DNA of 64,000 nt from Streptomyces sp. NBC_00091 (GCF_026343185.1 NZ_JAPEMA010000003.1:1-64000), one strand, 5' to 3'; numbered from the stretch's first letter, positions 15,521-38,647 are shown. Translations and numbers: made by a program. The notes: generated by a model not told the origin, from the letters alone.

Positions 15521-16303
15521 ATGACAACGGGGTTGGCGGGTGCCGGTGAAGGCGGGGAGCGGGTCCTCCTGTACGGGCCGGGAGGGCTCGTGGAGGGCGA
15601 GGCGGCCGGGGAGTTGGCGGTGGCCGACTCCTGGCTCGTCGAGGAGGGGCGGGTACGGGAACTGCCCGCGCACTGGCGGCGGTTCGGCGCGGGCGTGGCC
15701 GAGGCGGGCGGGCCCGACCTTGAGGGTTTCCCGGAGGCCGTCGCCCGGGCGCTGCCCCGGCGGGGGTGCTGGTTCCCCCGGGTGGAGCTGGTGGGTGGAC
15801 GGTTGCAGCTGCGGGTGCGGGTGGCGCCGGCGCGGACGGACGCGGTACGGCTGTGGGCCGGGGGCGACGATCCGCGGCGCACGCCCCGGCGCAAGGGGCC
15901 TGACCTGGGGGCGCTGGGGAAGCTGCGGGCCCGGGCCGTCGCGGCGGGCGCCGACGACGCGCTGCTCGTCTCCGACGACGGGGTCGTGCTGGAGACCGCC
16001 ACGGCGAGCCTGGTGTGGTGGGAGGGGGACGTGCTGTGCGTGGTCGATCCCGGGCTGCCGGTCCTGGCGGGGGTGACCGTGGCGTGGGTGGTGCGGCGCG
16101 CCGGCGGGCTGGGGATCGCGGTGCGGCGCAGCCGGGTGCGGGCGGCGGAGCTGAGCGGGCGCGAGGTGTGGGTCACCAACGCGCTGCACGGGCTGCGGCC
16201 GGTCACCGGGTGGGTGGGGGCCGACGTGGCCGTCGGCCCCGCACCGCGGGTTCAGGAGTGGCGGGCCGCCTGGGCGGCGGCCGCTGAACCCCTGCCGCGG
16301 TAG
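15521..16303 (+). CDS. pabC: Class IV aminotransferase-fold protein, probable 4-amino-4-deoxychorismate lyase
   Basis: This 260-aa PLP enzyme is of fold type IV. PabC cleaves 4-amino-4-deoxychorismate to 4-aminobenzoate and pyruvate. Visible features are the candidate PLP lysine Lys125 (TPRRKGPDLGALGK) followed by the family motif GADDALLVSDDGVVLETATA with Glu158, and the WVTNALHGLRPV segment near the C terminus that matches the PabC substrate/PLP phosphate loop. D-amino-acid or branched-chain aminotransferases share the fold, so the assignment rests partly on pabAB in the same locus. The start at 15521 has no ribosome binding site and may be leaderless. The 3' end overlaps the convergent chorismate-mutase-like gene by 52 bases. 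Confidence 0.7.
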   Translation: MTTGLAGAGEGGERVLLYGPGGLVEGEAAGELAVADSWLVEEGRVRELPAHWRRFGAGVAEAGGPDLEGFPEAVARALPRRGCWFPRVELVGGRLQLRVRVAPARTDAVRLWAGGDDPRRTPRRKGPDLGALGKLRARAVAAGADDALLVSDDGVVLETATASLVWWEGDVLCVVDPGLPVLAGVTVAWVVRRAGGLGIAVRRSRVRAAELSGREVWVTNALHGLRPVTGWVGADVAVGPAPRVQEWRAAWAAAAEPLPR

Positions 16304-16581
16304 CGGCACAGGTTCAGCAGGAGGAGGGCCAGCTCGACGCCGGGGCGGCCGAGGCTATTGCTGTACCGGGCGATGACCTGGGTTTCCCGGGACAGGCGGG
16401 TGCCGGGGCCGCCGGCGGCGGTCCGGTCGCGCTGGATCTCGTTGACGAGGGCGGCGCGGTGGGCGACCAGGGCGATGATCTGGTCGTCGAGGGTGTCGAC
16501 CTGGTGGAGGAGGACCTCCTCGTTGAGCTGGGTGAGGAGGGCTGTCGTCTCCGTGGGGGCGGGCTCTGTTGTGACGGGCAT
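16252..16581 (-). CDS. AroQ-type chorismate-mutase-like protein
   Basis: This 109-aa all-helical protein fits the AroQ (type II) chorismate mutase fold. It has a long first helix LDDQIIALVAHRAALVNEIQ, a loop, then TRLSRETQVIARYSN. By my manual alignment to E. coli chorismate mutase, Arg28, Arg51 and Glu52 correspond to Arg42, Arg65 and Glu66, Lys39 to Arg53, but Arg11 to Leu25. The last helix is short and lacks the family's Gln88 region. In this context it may be a true chorismate mutase, a 4-amino-4-deoxychorismate mutase (as PapB in p-aminophenylalanine pathways) or a pyruvate lyase. ATG 16581, with GAGGGGAA upstream, lies 11 bases after the MFS stop, so it is the last gene of the PKS operon. 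Confidence 0.65.
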   Translation of the reverse strand: MPVTTEPAPTETTALLTQLNEEVLLHQVDTLDDQIIALVAHRAALVNEIQRDRTAAGGPGTRLSRETQVIARYSNSLGRPGVELALLLLNLCRYRGRGSAAAAQAARHS

Positions 16582-16592
16582 GCTGTTTCCCC

Positions 16593-18013
16593 TCAGCGGG
16601 TGGGTTCGGGGGCGGCCGGACGACGCCCGGCCCGGGCGAGCAGGACGGCGGACAGCGCGGCCACGGCGGCCAGCGCCAGGGACCATCCGAAGGTGACGGC
16701 GAAGGCGGAGGCCTTCTCGTGCGGGCGGCCGTCCGCACCGTCGAGGCCGCGCTGCAGGACGGTGACGAGCACCGCCGTCGCGAGCGAACCGCCCAGCCGT
16801 TGCAGGATGCTCAGCTGCGGTGAGGCGTCGCTGATCTTCTGCGGGTCGAGGCTGCGGAACGCGGTGGTCATGGCGGGCATGACGGACAGGCCGGCGCCGA
16901 ATCCCGAGACGGTCATGGCCGTCCCGATCAGCGCGTAGGACGTGTCGGCGCCGACGAACACGAACGGCACCGCCGCCGCCAGGCTGAGGCCGGCGCCGAG
17001 GAGGGCGGTCCGGCCGCCGCCGAGGCGTTCGGCGGCCCGGCCCGAGAGCCAGGTGGCCGCCGCCGCGCCGATGCTCGACGGCACCAGCAGCATGCCGGTG
17101 GCGACCGGGTCCTCCTGCCGGACGTCCTGGAAGTACAGCGGCATCAGCACCATGCCCGCGTACATGCCCATGGAGAGGAAGAACGTGGTGAGGGAGGCGG
17201 CGCGGAAGACCCGGTCGCGGTAGAGGCGGATGTCGAAGAGCGGATGGGGGGTGTGGAGGGTGCGGATCGCGAAGAGGACGAGGAGGGCCGTACCGGTGGC
17301 CACGCAGAGCAGGGGCACCGTGAGGGATCCGGTGTCGGTGCTGCCCAGGCCGTAGGTGAGGACGGCCATGCCGGTGGAGATCGCGGCCAGGCCCGGGACG
17401 TCCAGCGGCGGGGCCGCCTCGGGGCGGTCGGCCGGCAGGAGGCACACGGCGCACAGGACGGCGGCGGCGCCCACGGGCAGGTTGACCAGGAAGATCCACC
17501 TCCAGTCGGTGTAGTGCAGCAGGAGTCCGCCGGCGAAGGGGCCGAAGACCGGGGCCAGCACGATGGGTACGCCCACCGTCGCCATGACCCGGGACATGTT
17601 CTTCGGGCCGGCCGTGCGGGCCAGGATCATCTGCCCGACGGGCATGATCAGCCCGCCGCCGAGGCCCTGGACCGCGCGGAAGGCGATGAGCTGTCCGGCG
17701 TCCTGGGCCACCGCGCAGAGCGCGGAGCCCAGGGTGAACAGGACGACGGCGGCCACGTAGGTGCGGCGGGCGCCGAAGCGGCGGGCGGCCCAGCCGGAGA
17801 CCGGGATGACCGCGGCGACGGCGAGGAGGTAGGCGGTGACCACCCACTGGACGGTGTTCAGCGGCGCCCGGAAGTCCGTACCGAGCGCGGTGAGCGCGAC
17901 GTTGACGATCGTCGAGTCCAGGAACGACATCGTCGCTCCCACGATCACGACGGTGGCGGCCTTCCAGACGTCGCGGCCGAGGCCGGTGCGGGGTGCCGGC
18001 GCGGTGCGGGTCG

Positions 18014-18017
<4 letters not shown>
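16593..18017 (-). CDS. DHA2-type MFS transporter, probable polyketide exporter
   Basis: This 474-aa multi-helix transporter starts [20 protein letters not shown]. The motif D1-like [15 protein letters not shown], the motif A region [16 protein letters not shown] and motif C-like [16 protein letters not shown] mark the EmrB/QacA (DHA2) group. The ATG overlaps the stop of the terminal PKS gene (ATGA at 18014-18017), so it is translationally coupled to the enzyme that releases the product. This makes export and self-resistance its likely role. It differs clearly from the DHA2 exporter at 13886-15382. Confidence 0.9.
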
Positions 18018-29050
<11,033 letters not shown>

Positions 29051-29051
29051 G

Positions 29052-32000
29052 TCAGCGGGTCCCGTATTTCTGGTCGATGTAGGCGAAAAGGTCGTCCGCC
29101 GTGTCCAAGGTCGGTCGGGTGTCGGCACCCGTTTCGTCGTCCGGGCCGGAGCCGGGTCCGGATCCCGCGCCGGCGCGGGCCAGCAGGCTCTGGAGGCGGG
29201 TCGCGACCTCGGCCCGTACGTCGGCGTCGAGGACCGCGAGGGCGTCCTCGACGCGGTCGAGGTCGGCGAGGACGCGGGCGGCGGCGGTGCCGCCGAGTTC
29301 GGCGTCGAGGTGCTCGGCGAGGGCCTGGGGGCTGGGGTGGTCGAAGACCACGGTCGTGGCGAGGTTCAGCCCGGTGCGGACGCCGAGGACGTTGCGCAGG
29401 TCGACGGCGGTGAGGGAGTCGAAGCCGAGTTCCCGGAAGGGCTGGGTGGGGGTGACCGCTTCGGGGCCGCCGTGTCCGAGGACGGCCGCCGCCTGGGTGC
29501 GTACGAGGTCCAGCAGGGCGGCGGCGCGTTCGGCGTCCGGGAGCAGGGTGATGCGTTCGCGCCAGTCGGGTTCTCCGGTGGTGCGGGGGCGGGCTTCCTC
29601 GATTCCGGTGAGCAGCGGGCTGGGCCGGACCGTGGTGAAGCCGGGTGCGAACAGGGCCCAGTCGATGTCGGCCACGGCCAGGGCGGCGTCGCCGTGGTCC
29701 AGGGCCTGCTGGAGTCCCTCGATGGCGTGCGGGGGCCGCATCGGGCGGATGCCGTGGCGGCGCAGGCGCTCGCCGACGGCCGCCTCGTCCTCGGCCATGC
29801 CGCCTTCGGCCCATGCGCCCCAGGCCACGGCGGTGGCGGGCAGTCCGTCGGCGCGGCGCTGGTCGGCGAAGGAGTCCAGGAAGGCGTTGGCGGCCGCGTA
29901 GTTGGCCTGTCCGGCGCCGCCGACCGCGCCGGCGAAGGAGGAGAAGAGGACGAACGCCGACAGGTCCAGGCCGGCGGTGAGTTCGTGGAGGTTGCGGGCC
30001 GCGTCGGCCTTGGGACGCAGGACCGCCGCGAACCGTTCGGGGGTGAGGGACTCGATGACGCCGTCGTCGAGGACGCCGGCGGTGTGCACCACCGCGGTCA
30101 GGGGGAGTTCGGCGGGGATCGCGTCGAGCACTGCCGCGAGCGCGTCCCGGTCGGCGGCGTCGCACGCCTCGATGGTCACGCGGGTGCCCGTCGCGGTGAG
30201 TTCGGCGGCGAGTTCGCGTGCGCCGGGTGCCCGCTCGCCCCGGCGGCTGGTGAGGACCAGGTGTTCGGCGCCGGACGCGGCGAGCCAGCGGGCGATGTGG
30301 CCGCCGAGGGCGCCGGTGCCGCCGGTGACCAGGACGGTGCCGGAGGGGCGCCAGGGCGTGACGGCGGCCGAGGTCCTGCGTACGCGGACCAGCCGGCGGG
30401 CGAGGATGCCGGTGGGGCGGATCGCCAGCTGGTCCTCGGCTCCGGTCCCGGCGGGGGCGCCGGCCAGCAGGAGGGCGCCGAGCCGGTCGAGTGCGGGGGC
30501 GTCGAGCTCCGCGGGGAGGTCGACGAGCCCTCCCCAGCGGGTGGGGGTTTCCAGGGCGGCGGCCCGGCCCAGGCCCCAGACCTGTGCCTGGCCGGGGTCG
30601 GCGGGCCGGTCGCCGGGGCCGGTGGAGACCGCGCCGCGGGTGGCGCACCACAGCGGTGCGGTGATTCCGGCGTCTCCGAGGGCCTGGTGCAGCAGGAGGG
30701 CCGCGGCCAGGCCGGGATCGCCGGGCTCGGCGGGCAGGAGCAGGACGCCCGCGCAGCTGTCGGCGGCGGCCAGGGCCGTGAGCAGGCGGACGGTCAGGGC
30801 CTCGCGGTCGTGGCCGGTGCCGGGGGTCAGGTCCAGGCGGGCGGGGGTGGCGCCGCGGGCGGCGAGCGCCCCGGTGACCAGGTCGAGCTCCTGGGGGCGC
30901 GGCCCGGCCACGAGCCAGGTCCCCCCGGGGGCGGTGGCGGCGGGGGTGGCGAGCGGCTGCCACTCGATGCGGTACTGGAGGCCGGCGGCGGGGTCCTGGG
31001 CGGTGGCGGCGGGCCGGCCGGCGCTCTCGCCGGGGCGGGCCCAGTAGCGGGTGCGGCGGAACGCCGTGGTCGGCAGGGCCACCCGGCGTACGGGGTGCCC
31101 GGCGAAGACCCCGGTCCAGTCCGGGGCGGTGCCGTGCACGAACAGCCCGCCCAGGGCGGCGGTGGCGGTCTCCTGTTCGGCCCGGTCGCGGCGCAGGGCC
31201 GGTACGAGGACGGTGTCCGGGCCGCTCACGCAGGCCTGTCCGGCGGCGGACAGCACGCCGGAGGGGCCCAGCTCGACGAAGCGGCGTACGCCCTGGGCCT
31301 CCAGGTGGCGCATGCCGTCGTGGAACCGGACGGCCGCGCGCACGTGCCGGACCCAGTACTCGGGCGTGGCGAGCTCGGCCGGGTCGGCGGTGCGTCCGGT
31401 GACGTTCGAGACGATCGGGACGGACGGCTGGTGGAAGGTGAGCGTCCGCGCGATGCGGCCGAATTCGGCGAGCATCGGCTCCATCAGCGACGAGTGGAAG
31501 GCGTGGCTGACGTTGAGCCGCTTCGTGCGGTGGCCCGCGGCCTCCAGGAGGCCGGCGGTCCGCGAGACCGCCTCCTCGGGGCCGGAGACGACCACCGCGC
31601 GGGGGCCGTTGACCGCGGCGATGTCGACGCCGGCCGTCAGCAGGGCGCGTACCTCGTCCTCGGCCGCCTGGACGGAGACCATCGCCCCGCCTTCGGGCAG
31701 CGCCTCCATCAGCCGGCCGCGGGCGGCGACCAGCGTGGCGGCGTCGGGGAGGGTGAGCACGCCGGCCACGTGGGCGGCGGCCAGCTCGCCGACCGAGTGG
31801 CCGAGGAGGAAGTCGGGGCGTACGCCCCAGGACTCGAAGAGGCGGTACAGGGCCACCTCCAGGGCGAACAGCCCGGCCTGGGTGTACCGGGTCCGGTCGA
31901 GGAGTTCCGCCTCGCCGCTCACCACCTGCCGCAGCGGGCGGTCCAGGTGTGCGTCGAGTGCGGCGCAGGCCGCGTCGAAGGCCTGTGCGAAGACCGGGAA

Positions 32001-33800
32001 CGCCGCGTACAGCTCGTCTCCCATGCCGGCGCGCTGGGCGCCCTGGCCGGTGAACAGGAACGCCAGCCCGCCGGGGGCGGCGCTGCCGTGCAGAACGCCG
32101 GGGGCCGGGGTGCCGTCGGCGAGCGCCGCCAGCCCCTCGAGGAGGGCGTCGCGGCCGTTGGCGACGACGGCGGCGCGGCGGTCGAGGGTGGCACGGGTGG
32201 TGGCGAGGGAGTGGGCCACGTCGCGGGGGGACAGGTGCGGGCCGGCCTCGAGGTGGGCGTGGAGGCGGGCGGCCTGTTCGCGCAGGGTCTCGTCCTCGCG
32301 GGCGGAGAGCACCGCGAGGACGGGGGACTCGGCGGTGGCGGGGGCCGCGGAGTTGGCGGGGGTCTCGCCGGTCGTGGGGGTCCGGTCGTCCTGCGTGGAC
32401 TGCTCGGCGTCGGGCGTGTGCTCCTCGAGGAGGACGTGGGCGTTGGTGCCGCTGATGCCGAACGAGGACACGCCGGCGCGGCGCGGCTGTCCGTCGGGCG
32501 TCCGCCAGTCGAGGTTCTCGGTCAGGACGCGTACGGAGCCGGCCGACCAGTCGACCTGGGGGGTCGGCTCGTCGACGTGGAGGGTGCGGGGCAGGACGCC
32601 GTTGCGGATCGCCTGGACCATCTTGATGATGCCCGCCACGCCCGCGGCGGCCTGGGTGTGGCCGATGTTGGACTTGACCGAGCCGAGGCGCAGCGGCCGG
32701 CCGGCCGGGCGGTTCTGCCCGTAGGCCGCGATCAGGGCCTGGGCCTCGATGGGGTCGCCGAGGGTGGTGCCGGTGCCGTGGGCCTCGACCGCGTCGACCT
32801 GTTCGGGCGTCAGGCGGGCATTGGCGAGGGCCAGTTCGATGACGCGCTGCTGGGCGGGGCCGTTGGGGGCGGTCAGGCCGTTGGAGGCGCCGTCCTGGTT
32901 GACGGCGGATCCCCGGATCACCGCGAGGACGGGGTGGCCGTGGCGGCGGGCGTCGGAGAGCCGCTCCAGTACGAGCATGCCCGCGCCCTCGCCCCAGCCG
33001 GTGCCGTCGGCGGCCGCCGCGAAGGCCTTGCAGCGGCCGTCGCGGGCCAGGCCGCCCTGGCGGCTGAACTCCGCGAACAGGGTCGGTGTCGACATGACGG
33101 TGGCCCCGCCGGTGAGGGCCAGCTCGCACTCGCCGCGCCGCAGCGCCTGGACCGCCAGGTGCAGGGCGACGAGGGAGGCGGAGCATGCGGTGTCGACGGT
33201 GACGGCGGGACCCTGGAGCCCGTAGACGTAGGAGAGGCGGCCGGAGAGCACGCTGGCGGCGTTGCCGGTCATGATGTGCCCGGCCAGGTCGTCGGCGGAG
33301 TGGACGGCCACGGGGGTGTAGTCCTGCCCGTTGGTGCCGATGAAGACGCCGGTCCGGCTGCCGCGCAGGGTGTCCGGGGCGATCCCGGCGCGCTCGAAGG
33401 ACTCCCACGAGGTCTCCAGCAGCAGCCGCTGCTGGGGGTCCATGGCGAGGGCCTCGCGGGGCGAGATCCCGAAGAAGGCGGCGTCGAACTCGCCCGCGCC
33501 CTCGAGGAATCCGGCCTGGCGGGCGTGGGAGGCACCGGCCTGCTCCGGGTCGTCGGAGAGCAGGCCCGCCAGGTCCCAGCCGCGGTCGGTGGGGAAGCCG
33601 GACAGGGCGTCGCCACCCGAGACGAGCAGCCGCCACAGGTCTTCGGGGCTCTGGACCCCGCCGGGGAAGCGGCAGCTCATGGCCACGACGGCGATCGGCT
33701 CGCCGTCCCGGTTCTCGCTCTCGCGCAGGCGTTCCTGGGTCTGCTCCAGCTCGGCCGAGACGCGCTTGAGGAAGTGGCGGAGTTTGTCTTCGTTGGACAC
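29052..33800 (-). CDS. Type I PKS, one module: KS-AT-KR-ACP
   Basis: This 1582-aa single-module PKS has an N-terminal docking helix ([20 protein letters not shown]), KS ~40-457 (Cys motif DTACSAS, with Ala replacing the usual second Ser), AT ~580-920 with GHSVGE and SHAFH (malonyl-type), a structural and catalytic KR (~1153-1337, GVLDDG, B-type), ACP ~1430-1500 ([13 protein letters not shown]) and a C-terminal docking tail ending [13 protein letters not shown]. Without DH it should leave a hydroxyl (predicted C7). GTG 33800 was chosen because AGGGAG lies about 9 bases upstream and docking domains start this way. An ATG at 33854 that overlaps the previous stop (ATGA) would add 18 residues and is the alternative. 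Confidence 0.93.
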   Translation of the reverse strand: MSNEDKLRHFLKRVSAELEQTQERLRESENRDGEPIAVVAMSCRFPGGVQSPEDLWRLLVSGGDALSGFPTDRGWDLAGLLSDDPEQAGASHARQAGFLEGAGEFDAAFFGISPREALAMDPQQRLLLETSWESFERAGIAPDTLRGSRTGVFIGTNGQDYTPVAVHSADDLAGHIMTGNAASVLSGRLSYVYGLQGPAVTVDTACSASLVALHLAVQALRRGECELALTGGATVMSTPTLFAEFSRQGGLARDGRCKAFAAAADGTGWGEGAGMLVLERLSDARRHGHPVLAVIRGSAVNQDGASNGLTAPNGPAQQRVIELALANARLTPEQVDAVEAHGTGTTLGDPIEAQALIAAYGQNRPAGRPLRLGSVKSNIGHTQAAAGVAGIIKMVQAIRNGVLPRTLHVDEPTPQVDWSAGSVRVLTENLDWRTPDGQPRRAGVSSFGISGTNAHVLLEEHTPDAEQSTQDDRTPTTGETPANSAAPATAESPVLAVLSAREDETLREQAARLHAHLEAGPHLSPRDVAHSLATTRATLDRRAAVVANGRDALLEGLAALADGTPAPGVLHGSAAPGGLAFLFTGQGAQRAGMGDELYAAFPVFAQAFDAACAALDAHLDRPLRQVVSGEAELLDRTRYTQAGLFALEVALYRLFESWGVRPDFLLGHSVGELAAAHVAGVLTLPDAATLVAARGRLMEALPEGGAMVSVQAAEDEVRALLTAGVDIAAVNGPRAVVVSGPEEAVSRTAGLLEAAGHRTKRLNVSHAFHSSLMEPMLAEFGRIARTLTFHQPSVPIVSNVTGRTADPAELATPEYWVRHVRAAVRFHDGMRHLEAQGVRRFVELGPSGVLSAAGQACVSGPDTVLVPALRRDRAEQETATAALGGLFVHGTAPDWTGVFAGHPVRRVALPTTAFRRTRYWARPGESAGRPAATAQDPAAGLQYRIEWQPLATPAATAPGGTWLVAGPRPQELDLVTGALAARGATPARLDLTPGTGHDREALTVRLLTALAAADSCAGVLLLPAEPGDPGLAAALLLHQALGDAGITAPLWCATRGAVSTGPGDRPADPGQAQVWGLGRAAALETPTRWGGLVDLPAELDAPALDRLGALLLAGAPAGTGAEDQLAIRPTGILARRLVRVRRTSAAVTPWRPSGTVLVTGGTGALGGHIARWLAASGAEHLVLTSRRGERAPGARELAAELTATGTRVTIEACDAADRDALAAVLDAIPAELPLTAVVHTAGVLDDGVIESLTPERFAAVLRPKADAARNLHELTAGLDLSAFVLFSSFAGAVGGAGQANYAAANAFLDSFADQRRADGLPATAVAWGAWAEGGMAEDEAAVGERLRRHGIRPMRPPHAIEGLQQALDHGDAALAVADIDWALFAPGFTTVRPSPLLTGIEEARPRTTGEPDWRERITLLPDAERAAALLDLVRTQAAAVLGHGGPEAVTPTQPFRELGFDSLTAVDLRNVLGVRTGLNLATTVVFDHPSPQALAEHLDAELGGTAAARVLADLDRVEDALAVLDADVRAEVATRLQSLLARAGAGSGPGSGPDDETGADTRPTLDTADDLFAYIDQKYGTR

Positions 33801-33850
33801 GTGAGGGTTCTCCCTGGCGGAGGGGTTGGCGGCGGGGCGGGTGGCGTCGC

Positions 33851-36800
33851 TCATGAGATGCCGAACTTCTCGCCGAGCAGGCCGAACAGCTCGTCGTCGG
33901 TCGCCGCTTCGTACTGGTCGGCGCCGGCGGCGCGATCCGGGTGGCCGGCGGCCTCCTGGCCTTGGGCCAGCAGGGCCTGGAGCCGCTGCATGATCTTGGT
34001 GTGGTCGCCGGTGCCGGGCTCGACCCGGGTCAGTGCGCGTTCGAAGCGGGCGAACTCCTCCAGTGCGGACGGGCCGTCCGCGCCGCCGTTCCCGCACAGC
34101 TCGGAGCGCAGGTGTTCGGCGAGCGCGGCCGGGTTGGGGTGGTCGAAGACCACGGTGGCGGGCAGGGGCAGGCCGGTGGCCGTGCTCAGCCGGTTGCGCA
34201 GCTCGACCGCCGTCAGGGAGTCGAACCCCGCCTCGCGGAAGGCCCGTCCGGTGGCGACCTCGTGCGGGGTGCCGTGCCCGAGGACGGCGGCCACGTGGGT
34301 ACGGACCAGGTCGAGCAGAGCCCGTTCCTGTGCCTCGGCGGGCAGGCCGGGGAGGGTGTCCCGCAGGGAGGTGCCGGTGGCGCGGCCGTCCTCCAGGGCC
34401 GCGAGTACGGTACGCACCTCGGGTACGCCCGTCAGGAGCGGGCTGGGGCGGCCGGTGACGAAGGCCGCCGCGAAGCGCTCCCAGTCGACGCCGGCGACCA
34501 CGAGGGTGGTCTCGTCGCGGTCCAGTGCCTGCTGGAGTGCGGCGATGGCCAGGTCGGGGGCCATCGGCAGGAGGCCGCCGCGGCGCATGCGGGCGGTGAC
34601 GGCGTCGGATCCGGTGGCGAGGCCGCTGTCCCCCCAGGCTCCCCAGGCGATGGAGGTGGCGGGCAGACCATCGGCCCGCCGCTGCTCGGCCAGAGCGTCC
34701 AGGTAGGCATTGGCCGCCGCGTAATTGCCCTGACCCGCGCCGCCGACCGTGCCCGCGAAGGAGGAGAACAGGACGAACGCCGACAGGGCCAAGCCCATCT
34801 CAGCGGCCAGCTCGTGCAGATGACGCGCCGCATCCGCCTTCGGACCCAGGACCGTCGCCAAACGCTCCGGAGTCAGACCGTCCAGCACGCCGTCGTCCAG
34901 GACACCGGCCGCATGGAACACGGCCGACACCGGGTGCTCCACCAGCAGCTTCGCCACCGCATCCCGGTCAGCCACATCACAGGCGGCAACCGAAGCCGTG
35001 ACACCCGATTCGGCGAGTTCCGCCACCAGCTCGGCCGCGCCCGGAGCATCCAGACCCCGACGGCTCGTCAGAACCAGCTCCGTGGCACCCGCCGACGCCA
35101 GCCAGCGCGCCACCCGGGAACCCAGCGCACCCGTACCACCGGTCACCAGCACCGGACCCTCCGGCCGCCACCCCTCACCCACCACCGGAGCGAACGGCGC
35201 CCGGACCAGACGGCGCGCGAACACGCCCTCCGCACGGACCGCGACCTGATCCTCACCACCGCCGCCCGAAAGCACCGCGACCAGACGGTCCCCGGTCGTG
35301 GCGTCCAGCACCGCGGGGACGTCCACCAGACCGCCCCACCGCCGGCCGAACTCCAAAGCGGCCACCCGGCCCAGACCCCACACCTGCGCCCCGACCGGAT
35401 CGGTCAGACGGTCCGACGCACCGGTCGACACCGCCCCACGCGTCACACACCACAACCGGGCTTCGACGCCCGCATCACCCAGTGCCTGCACCAGGGACAG
35501 CGACCCCGCCACATCCAGCAGCGACACCACACCGTCCACGGGGCCGACACCGGACAGGGCTTCGGCCAGCTCGCCACGGGAACGACCGCCCCCGACCAGC
35601 TCGACCACCTCGGCACCGGCCCCCGACAGCACACCCGCCAGCTCCGCACCCGCCTCCGCCGACACCACCAGCCACCGGCCCGAGAGGTGGCCGGAAGCGT
35701 CCGCGGTGGTGGGTTCCCAGATCGCCCGGTAGCGCCAGGAGTCGACGGTGGACCGCTGCCGGCGTCCCGCCCGCCAGGCGGTGAGTACGGGCAGGGTGGT
35801 CTCCAGGGCGTGCAGCGCCGGTCCTTCGGCGCCGAGTTCGCCCGACAGGGCCGGCAGGTCGGCGCGTTCGACGGCCTCCCAGAAGGCCGACTCCGCCGGG
35901 TCGGACCCGGCCGTGCGGCCGGTGCCGGGGCGCGGCCAGTAGCGCCGGCGCTGGAAGGCGTAGGTCGGCAGGTCGACGTGGGCCGGGCCGGCGTCCGCGA
36001 AGGCGGGCGACCAGTCGACGGCGACGCCCCGCACGTGGGCCTCGGCCAGCGAGAGCAGGAACCGTGCCGGTCCGCCGTCCTGGCGGCGCAGCGAGCCGAC
36101 GGCGCAGTCCCCGAGGCCCTGGATCAGCACCGGGTGCGGGCTGCTCTCGACGAACACGCCGAACCCCTGCTCGCGCAGGGCGCGCGTGGACTCCTCGAAG
36201 CGCACGGTCCGGCGGGCGTTGCGGTACCAGTACTCCGCGTCCAGCTCGGCGGTGTCCTGCCAGTCGCCGGTGACGGTGGAGAAGAAGGGCACCTCCGCCG
36301 GACGCGGGGAGAGCCCGGCGAGGACGGTGAGGAGTTCGTCGCGGATCTCCTCCACGTGGGCGGAGTGGGAGGCGTAGTCGACGGCGATCCGGCGGGCGCC
36401 CTCGGTCCCGGCGAGCAGCGCGTCGAGGGCCTCGGGGTCGCCCGAGACGACGACCGAGCGGGGGCCGTTCTCGGCGGCGATGGACAGCCGCTCGTCGAGG
36501 CCGGCCGCCACCTCCTCGCGGGGCAGGGGGACGGACACCATGCCGCCGCGGCCGGAGAGGGCGAGGAGGGCCTTGCTGCGCAGGGCCACCACCCGTGCGC
36601 CGTCTTCGAGCGAGAACCCGCCCGCGACGCAGGCCGCGGCGATCTCGCCCTGTGAGTGTCCGAGGACGGCCGCCGGTTCCACTCCGTACGAACGCCACAG
36701 GGCGGCGAGGGACACCATCACGGCCCACAGGGCGGGCTGCACCACGTCGACGCGGGCCAGGGCGGCCTCATCGGTGAGTACCTCGCGCAGCGACCAGTCG

Positions 36801-38647
36801 ACGAACCCGGACAGGGCTTGCTCGCACTGGTCCATGCGGTCGGCGAAGACGGGGCTCGTGGCCAGCAGTTCCGTGGCCATGCCCGTCCACTGGGAGCCCT
36901 GGCCGGGGAAGACGAAGACGACCTTGGTGCGGCCGTCGGGTGCCTGGCCCTCGACCAGGCCGGCGGCCGCCGTGCCGTCGGCCAGCGCCGACAGGGCGGC
37001 GTCGAAGGCGTCCGGGTGGTCGGCGACGAGCACGGCGCGGTGGTCGAAGGAGGCCCGCGAGAGGGCGAGCGAGCGGCCGACGTCCGCCGGCGCGTGACCG
37101 GGACGGCCCGACAGGAACGTCCGCAGTTCACGGGCCTGCGCCCGCAGCGCGTCGGCCGACTTGCCGGACAGCAGCCAGGGCAGGGCCGAGGAGGCGGAGG
37201 GAGTGGCGGAGGCGGAGGGAGCGGCCGGGGCGGGTTCCTCCAGGATGACGTGGGCGTTGGTGCCGCTCATGCCGAACGAGGACACGCCGGCGCGGCGCGG
37301 CTGTCCGTCGGGCGTCCGCCAGTCGAGGTTCTCGGTCAGCAGCCGGACGGAGCCGGCCGACCAATCCACCTGGGGCGTGGGCTCGTCCACGTGCAGGGTG
37401 CGCGGCAGGACGCCGTTGCGGATCGCCTGGACCATCTTGATGATGCCCGCCACGCCGGCGGCGGCCTGGGTGTGGCCGATGTTGGACTTGACCGACCCGA
37501 GGCGCAGCGGCCGGTCCGCCGGGCGGTTCTGCCCGTACGTGGCCAGCAGGGCCTGGGCCTCGATGGGGTCGCCGAGGGTGGTGCCCGTGCCGTGCGCCTC
37601 GACCGCGTCGACCTGGTCGGCCGTCAGGCGGGCGTTGGCGAGCGCCTGGCGGAGCACGCGCCGCTGGGACGGGCCGTTGGGGGCGGTCAGGCCGTTGGAG
37701 GCGCCGTCCTGGTTGACGGCGGATCCCCGGATCACCGCGAGGACGGGGTGGCCGTTGCGGCGGGCGTCGGAGAGCCGCTCCAGTACGAGCACTCCGGCGC
37801 CCTCGCCCCAGCCGGTGCCGTCCGCGGCCGCCGCGAAGGGCTTGCAGCGGCCGTCCGGGGCCAGGCCCCGCTGGCGGCTGAACTCGGTGAAGGTGGTCGG
37901 GCTGGCCATGACGGTCACACCGGCCGCGAGCGCCATCGTGCACTCCTGCTGGCGCAGCGCCTGTGCGGCGAGGTGCAGGGCGACGAGGGAGGACGAGCAG
38001 GCGGTGTCGACGGTGACGGCGGGCCCCTCGAAGCCGAACTCGTACGAGATCCGGCCGGACAGCACGCTGGTGGCGTTCCCGGTCGCCAGGTAGCCGTCGA
38101 CCTCCTCGGGGCCGCCGACGAGGACCGTGCCGTAGTCGCCGCCGTTGGTGCCGACGAACACCCCGGTACGGCTGCCGCGCAGGGCGTCCGGCGCGATCGC
38201 GGCACGCTCGAGGGCCTCCCAGGCGGTTTCCAGGAGCATCCGCTGCTGGGGGTCCATGGCGAGGGCCTCGCGCGGCGAGATGGCGAAGAAGCCGGCGTCG
38301 AAGTCGGCGGCGTCGTGGACGAACGCGCCCTCGCGGACGTACGAGGAGCCGGGCCGGTCCGGGTCCTCGTCGAACAGCTCCTCCAGGTCCCAGCCCCGGT
38401 CGGTGGGGAACGGCGACACGGCGTCACGGCCGGCGGCGACCAGGTCCCACAGCCCCTCGGGCGAACGGACGCCGCCGGGGAACCTGCAGCTCATCGCGAC
38501 GATCGCGATGGGCTCCCGGGCCGCCTCGGTGAGCCGCCGGTTCTGTTCGCGCAGCCGGTCGGCCTCCTTGAGGGAGGTCCGGAGCGCGGCCACGAGCTTC
38601 GCGTCGGGCGTCACCGTGCTGGATGTCACTGCTTCGGGCGTAACCAT
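33851..38647 (-). CDS. Type I PKS, one module: KS-AT(methylmalonyl)-KR-ACP
   Basis: This 1598-aa PKS has the N-terminal docking helix [22 protein letters not shown] ~46-470 (DTACSSS), AT ~577-896 with GHSQGE and YASH, the signature of methylmalonyl-CoA specificity, KR ~1162-1342 (GVLDDG, B-type) with its structural half in front, ACP ~1439-1512 ([13 protein letters not shown]) and a C-terminal docking tail ending [15 protein letters not shown]. It should add a propionate unit and leave a hydroxyl (C8 methyl, C9 hydroxyl by my numbering). The ATG has GGAG 7 bases upstream. The KR region is almost identical to that of module 3 of the upstream gene (see the repeat entry). Confidence 0.94.
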   Translation of the reverse strand: MVTPEAVTSSTVTPDAKLVAALRTSLKEADRLREQNRRLTEAAREPIAIVAMSCRFPGGVRSPEGLWDLVAAGRDAVSPFPTDRGWDLEELFDEDPDRPGSSYVREGAFVHDAADFDAGFFAISPREALAMDPQQRMLLETAWEALERAAIAPDALRGSRTGVFVGTNGGDYGTVLVGGPEEVDGYLATGNATSVLSGRISYEFGFEGPAVTVDTACSSSLVALHLAAQALRQQECTMALAAGVTVMASPTTFTEFSRQRGLAPDGRCKPFAAAADGTGWGEGAGVLVLERLSDARRNGHPVLAVIRGSAVNQDGASNGLTAPNGPSQRRVLRQALANARLTADQVDAVEAHGTGTTLGDPIEAQALLATYGQNRPADRPLRLGSVKSNIGHTQAAAGVAGIIKMVQAIRNGVLPRTLHVDEPTPQVDWSAGSVRLLTENLDWRTPDGQPRRAGVSSFGMSGTNAHVILEEPAPAAPSASATPSASSALPWLLSGKSADALRAQARELRTFLSGRPGHAPADVGRSLALSRASFDHRAVLVADHPDAFDAALSALADGTAAAGLVEGQAPDGRTKVVFVFPGQGSQWTGMATELLATSPVFADRMDQCEQALSGFVDWSLREVLTDEAALARVDVVQPALWAVMVSLAALWRSYGVEPAAVLGHSQGEIAAACVAGGFSLEDGARVVALRSKALLALSGRGGMVSVPLPREEVAAGLDERLSIAAENGPRSVVVSGDPEALDALLAGTEGARRIAVDYASHSAHVEEIRDELLTVLAGLSPRPAEVPFFSTVTGDWQDTAELDAEYWYRNARRTVRFEESTRALREQGFGVFVESSPHPVLIQGLGDCAVGSLRRQDGGPARFLLSLAEAHVRGVAVDWSPAFADAGPAHVDLPTYAFQRRRYWPRPGTGRTAGSDPAESAFWEAVERADLPALSGELGAEGPALHALETTLPVLTAWRAGRRQRSTVDSWRYRAIWEPTTADASGHLSGRWLVVSAEAGAELAGVLSGAGAEVVELVGGGRSRGELAEALSGVGPVDGVVSLLDVAGSLSLVQALGDAGVEARLWCVTRGAVSTGASDRLTDPVGAQVWGLGRVAALEFGRRWGGLVDVPAVLDATTGDRLVAVLSGGGGEDQVAVRAEGVFARRLVRAPFAPVVGEGWRPEGPVLVTGGTGALGSRVARWLASAGATELVLTSRRGLDAPGAAELVAELAESGVTASVAACDVADRDAVAKLLVEHPVSAVFHAAGVLDDGVLDGLTPERLATVLGPKADAARHLHELAAEMGLALSAFVLFSSFAGTVGGAGQGNYAAANAYLDALAEQRRADGLPATSIAWGAWGDSGLATGSDAVTARMRRGGLLPMAPDLAIAALQQALDRDETTLVVAGVDWERFAAAFVTGRPSPLLTGVPEVRTVLAALEDGRATGTSLRDTLPGLPAEAQERALLDLVRTHVAAVLGHGTPHEVATGRAFREAGFDSLTAVELRNRLSTATGLPLPATVVFDHPNPAALAEHLRSELCGNGGADGPSALEEFARFERALTRVEPGTGDHTKIMQRLQALLAQGQEAAGHPDRAAGADQYEAATDDELFGLLGEKFGIS
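34660..35690. repeat. KR block nearly identical to 39465-40495
   Basis: The ketoreductase region (structural and catalytic halves) of the methylmalonyl module matches module 3 of the three-module PKS at a steady offset near 4805 bases, including long identical runs (for example around 34696-34830 and 39501-39635). Protein differences are few ([10 protein letters not shown] against [10 protein letters not shown]). Confidence 0.85.

Noticed and set aside
13880..16303. Plus-strand open frame of 807 codons extending the pabC-like gene upstream through the exporter
   Set aside because: The first ~545 codons are antisense to the DHA2 exporter; the class IV fold begins only after the ATG at 15521.
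29052..33800. KS with DTACSAS instead of DTACSSS as a possible inactive KS
   Set aside because: The catalytic Cys and both His motifs (EAHGTGT, GHTQ) are intact. The Ser-to-Ala change after the Cys is tolerated in active KS domains.
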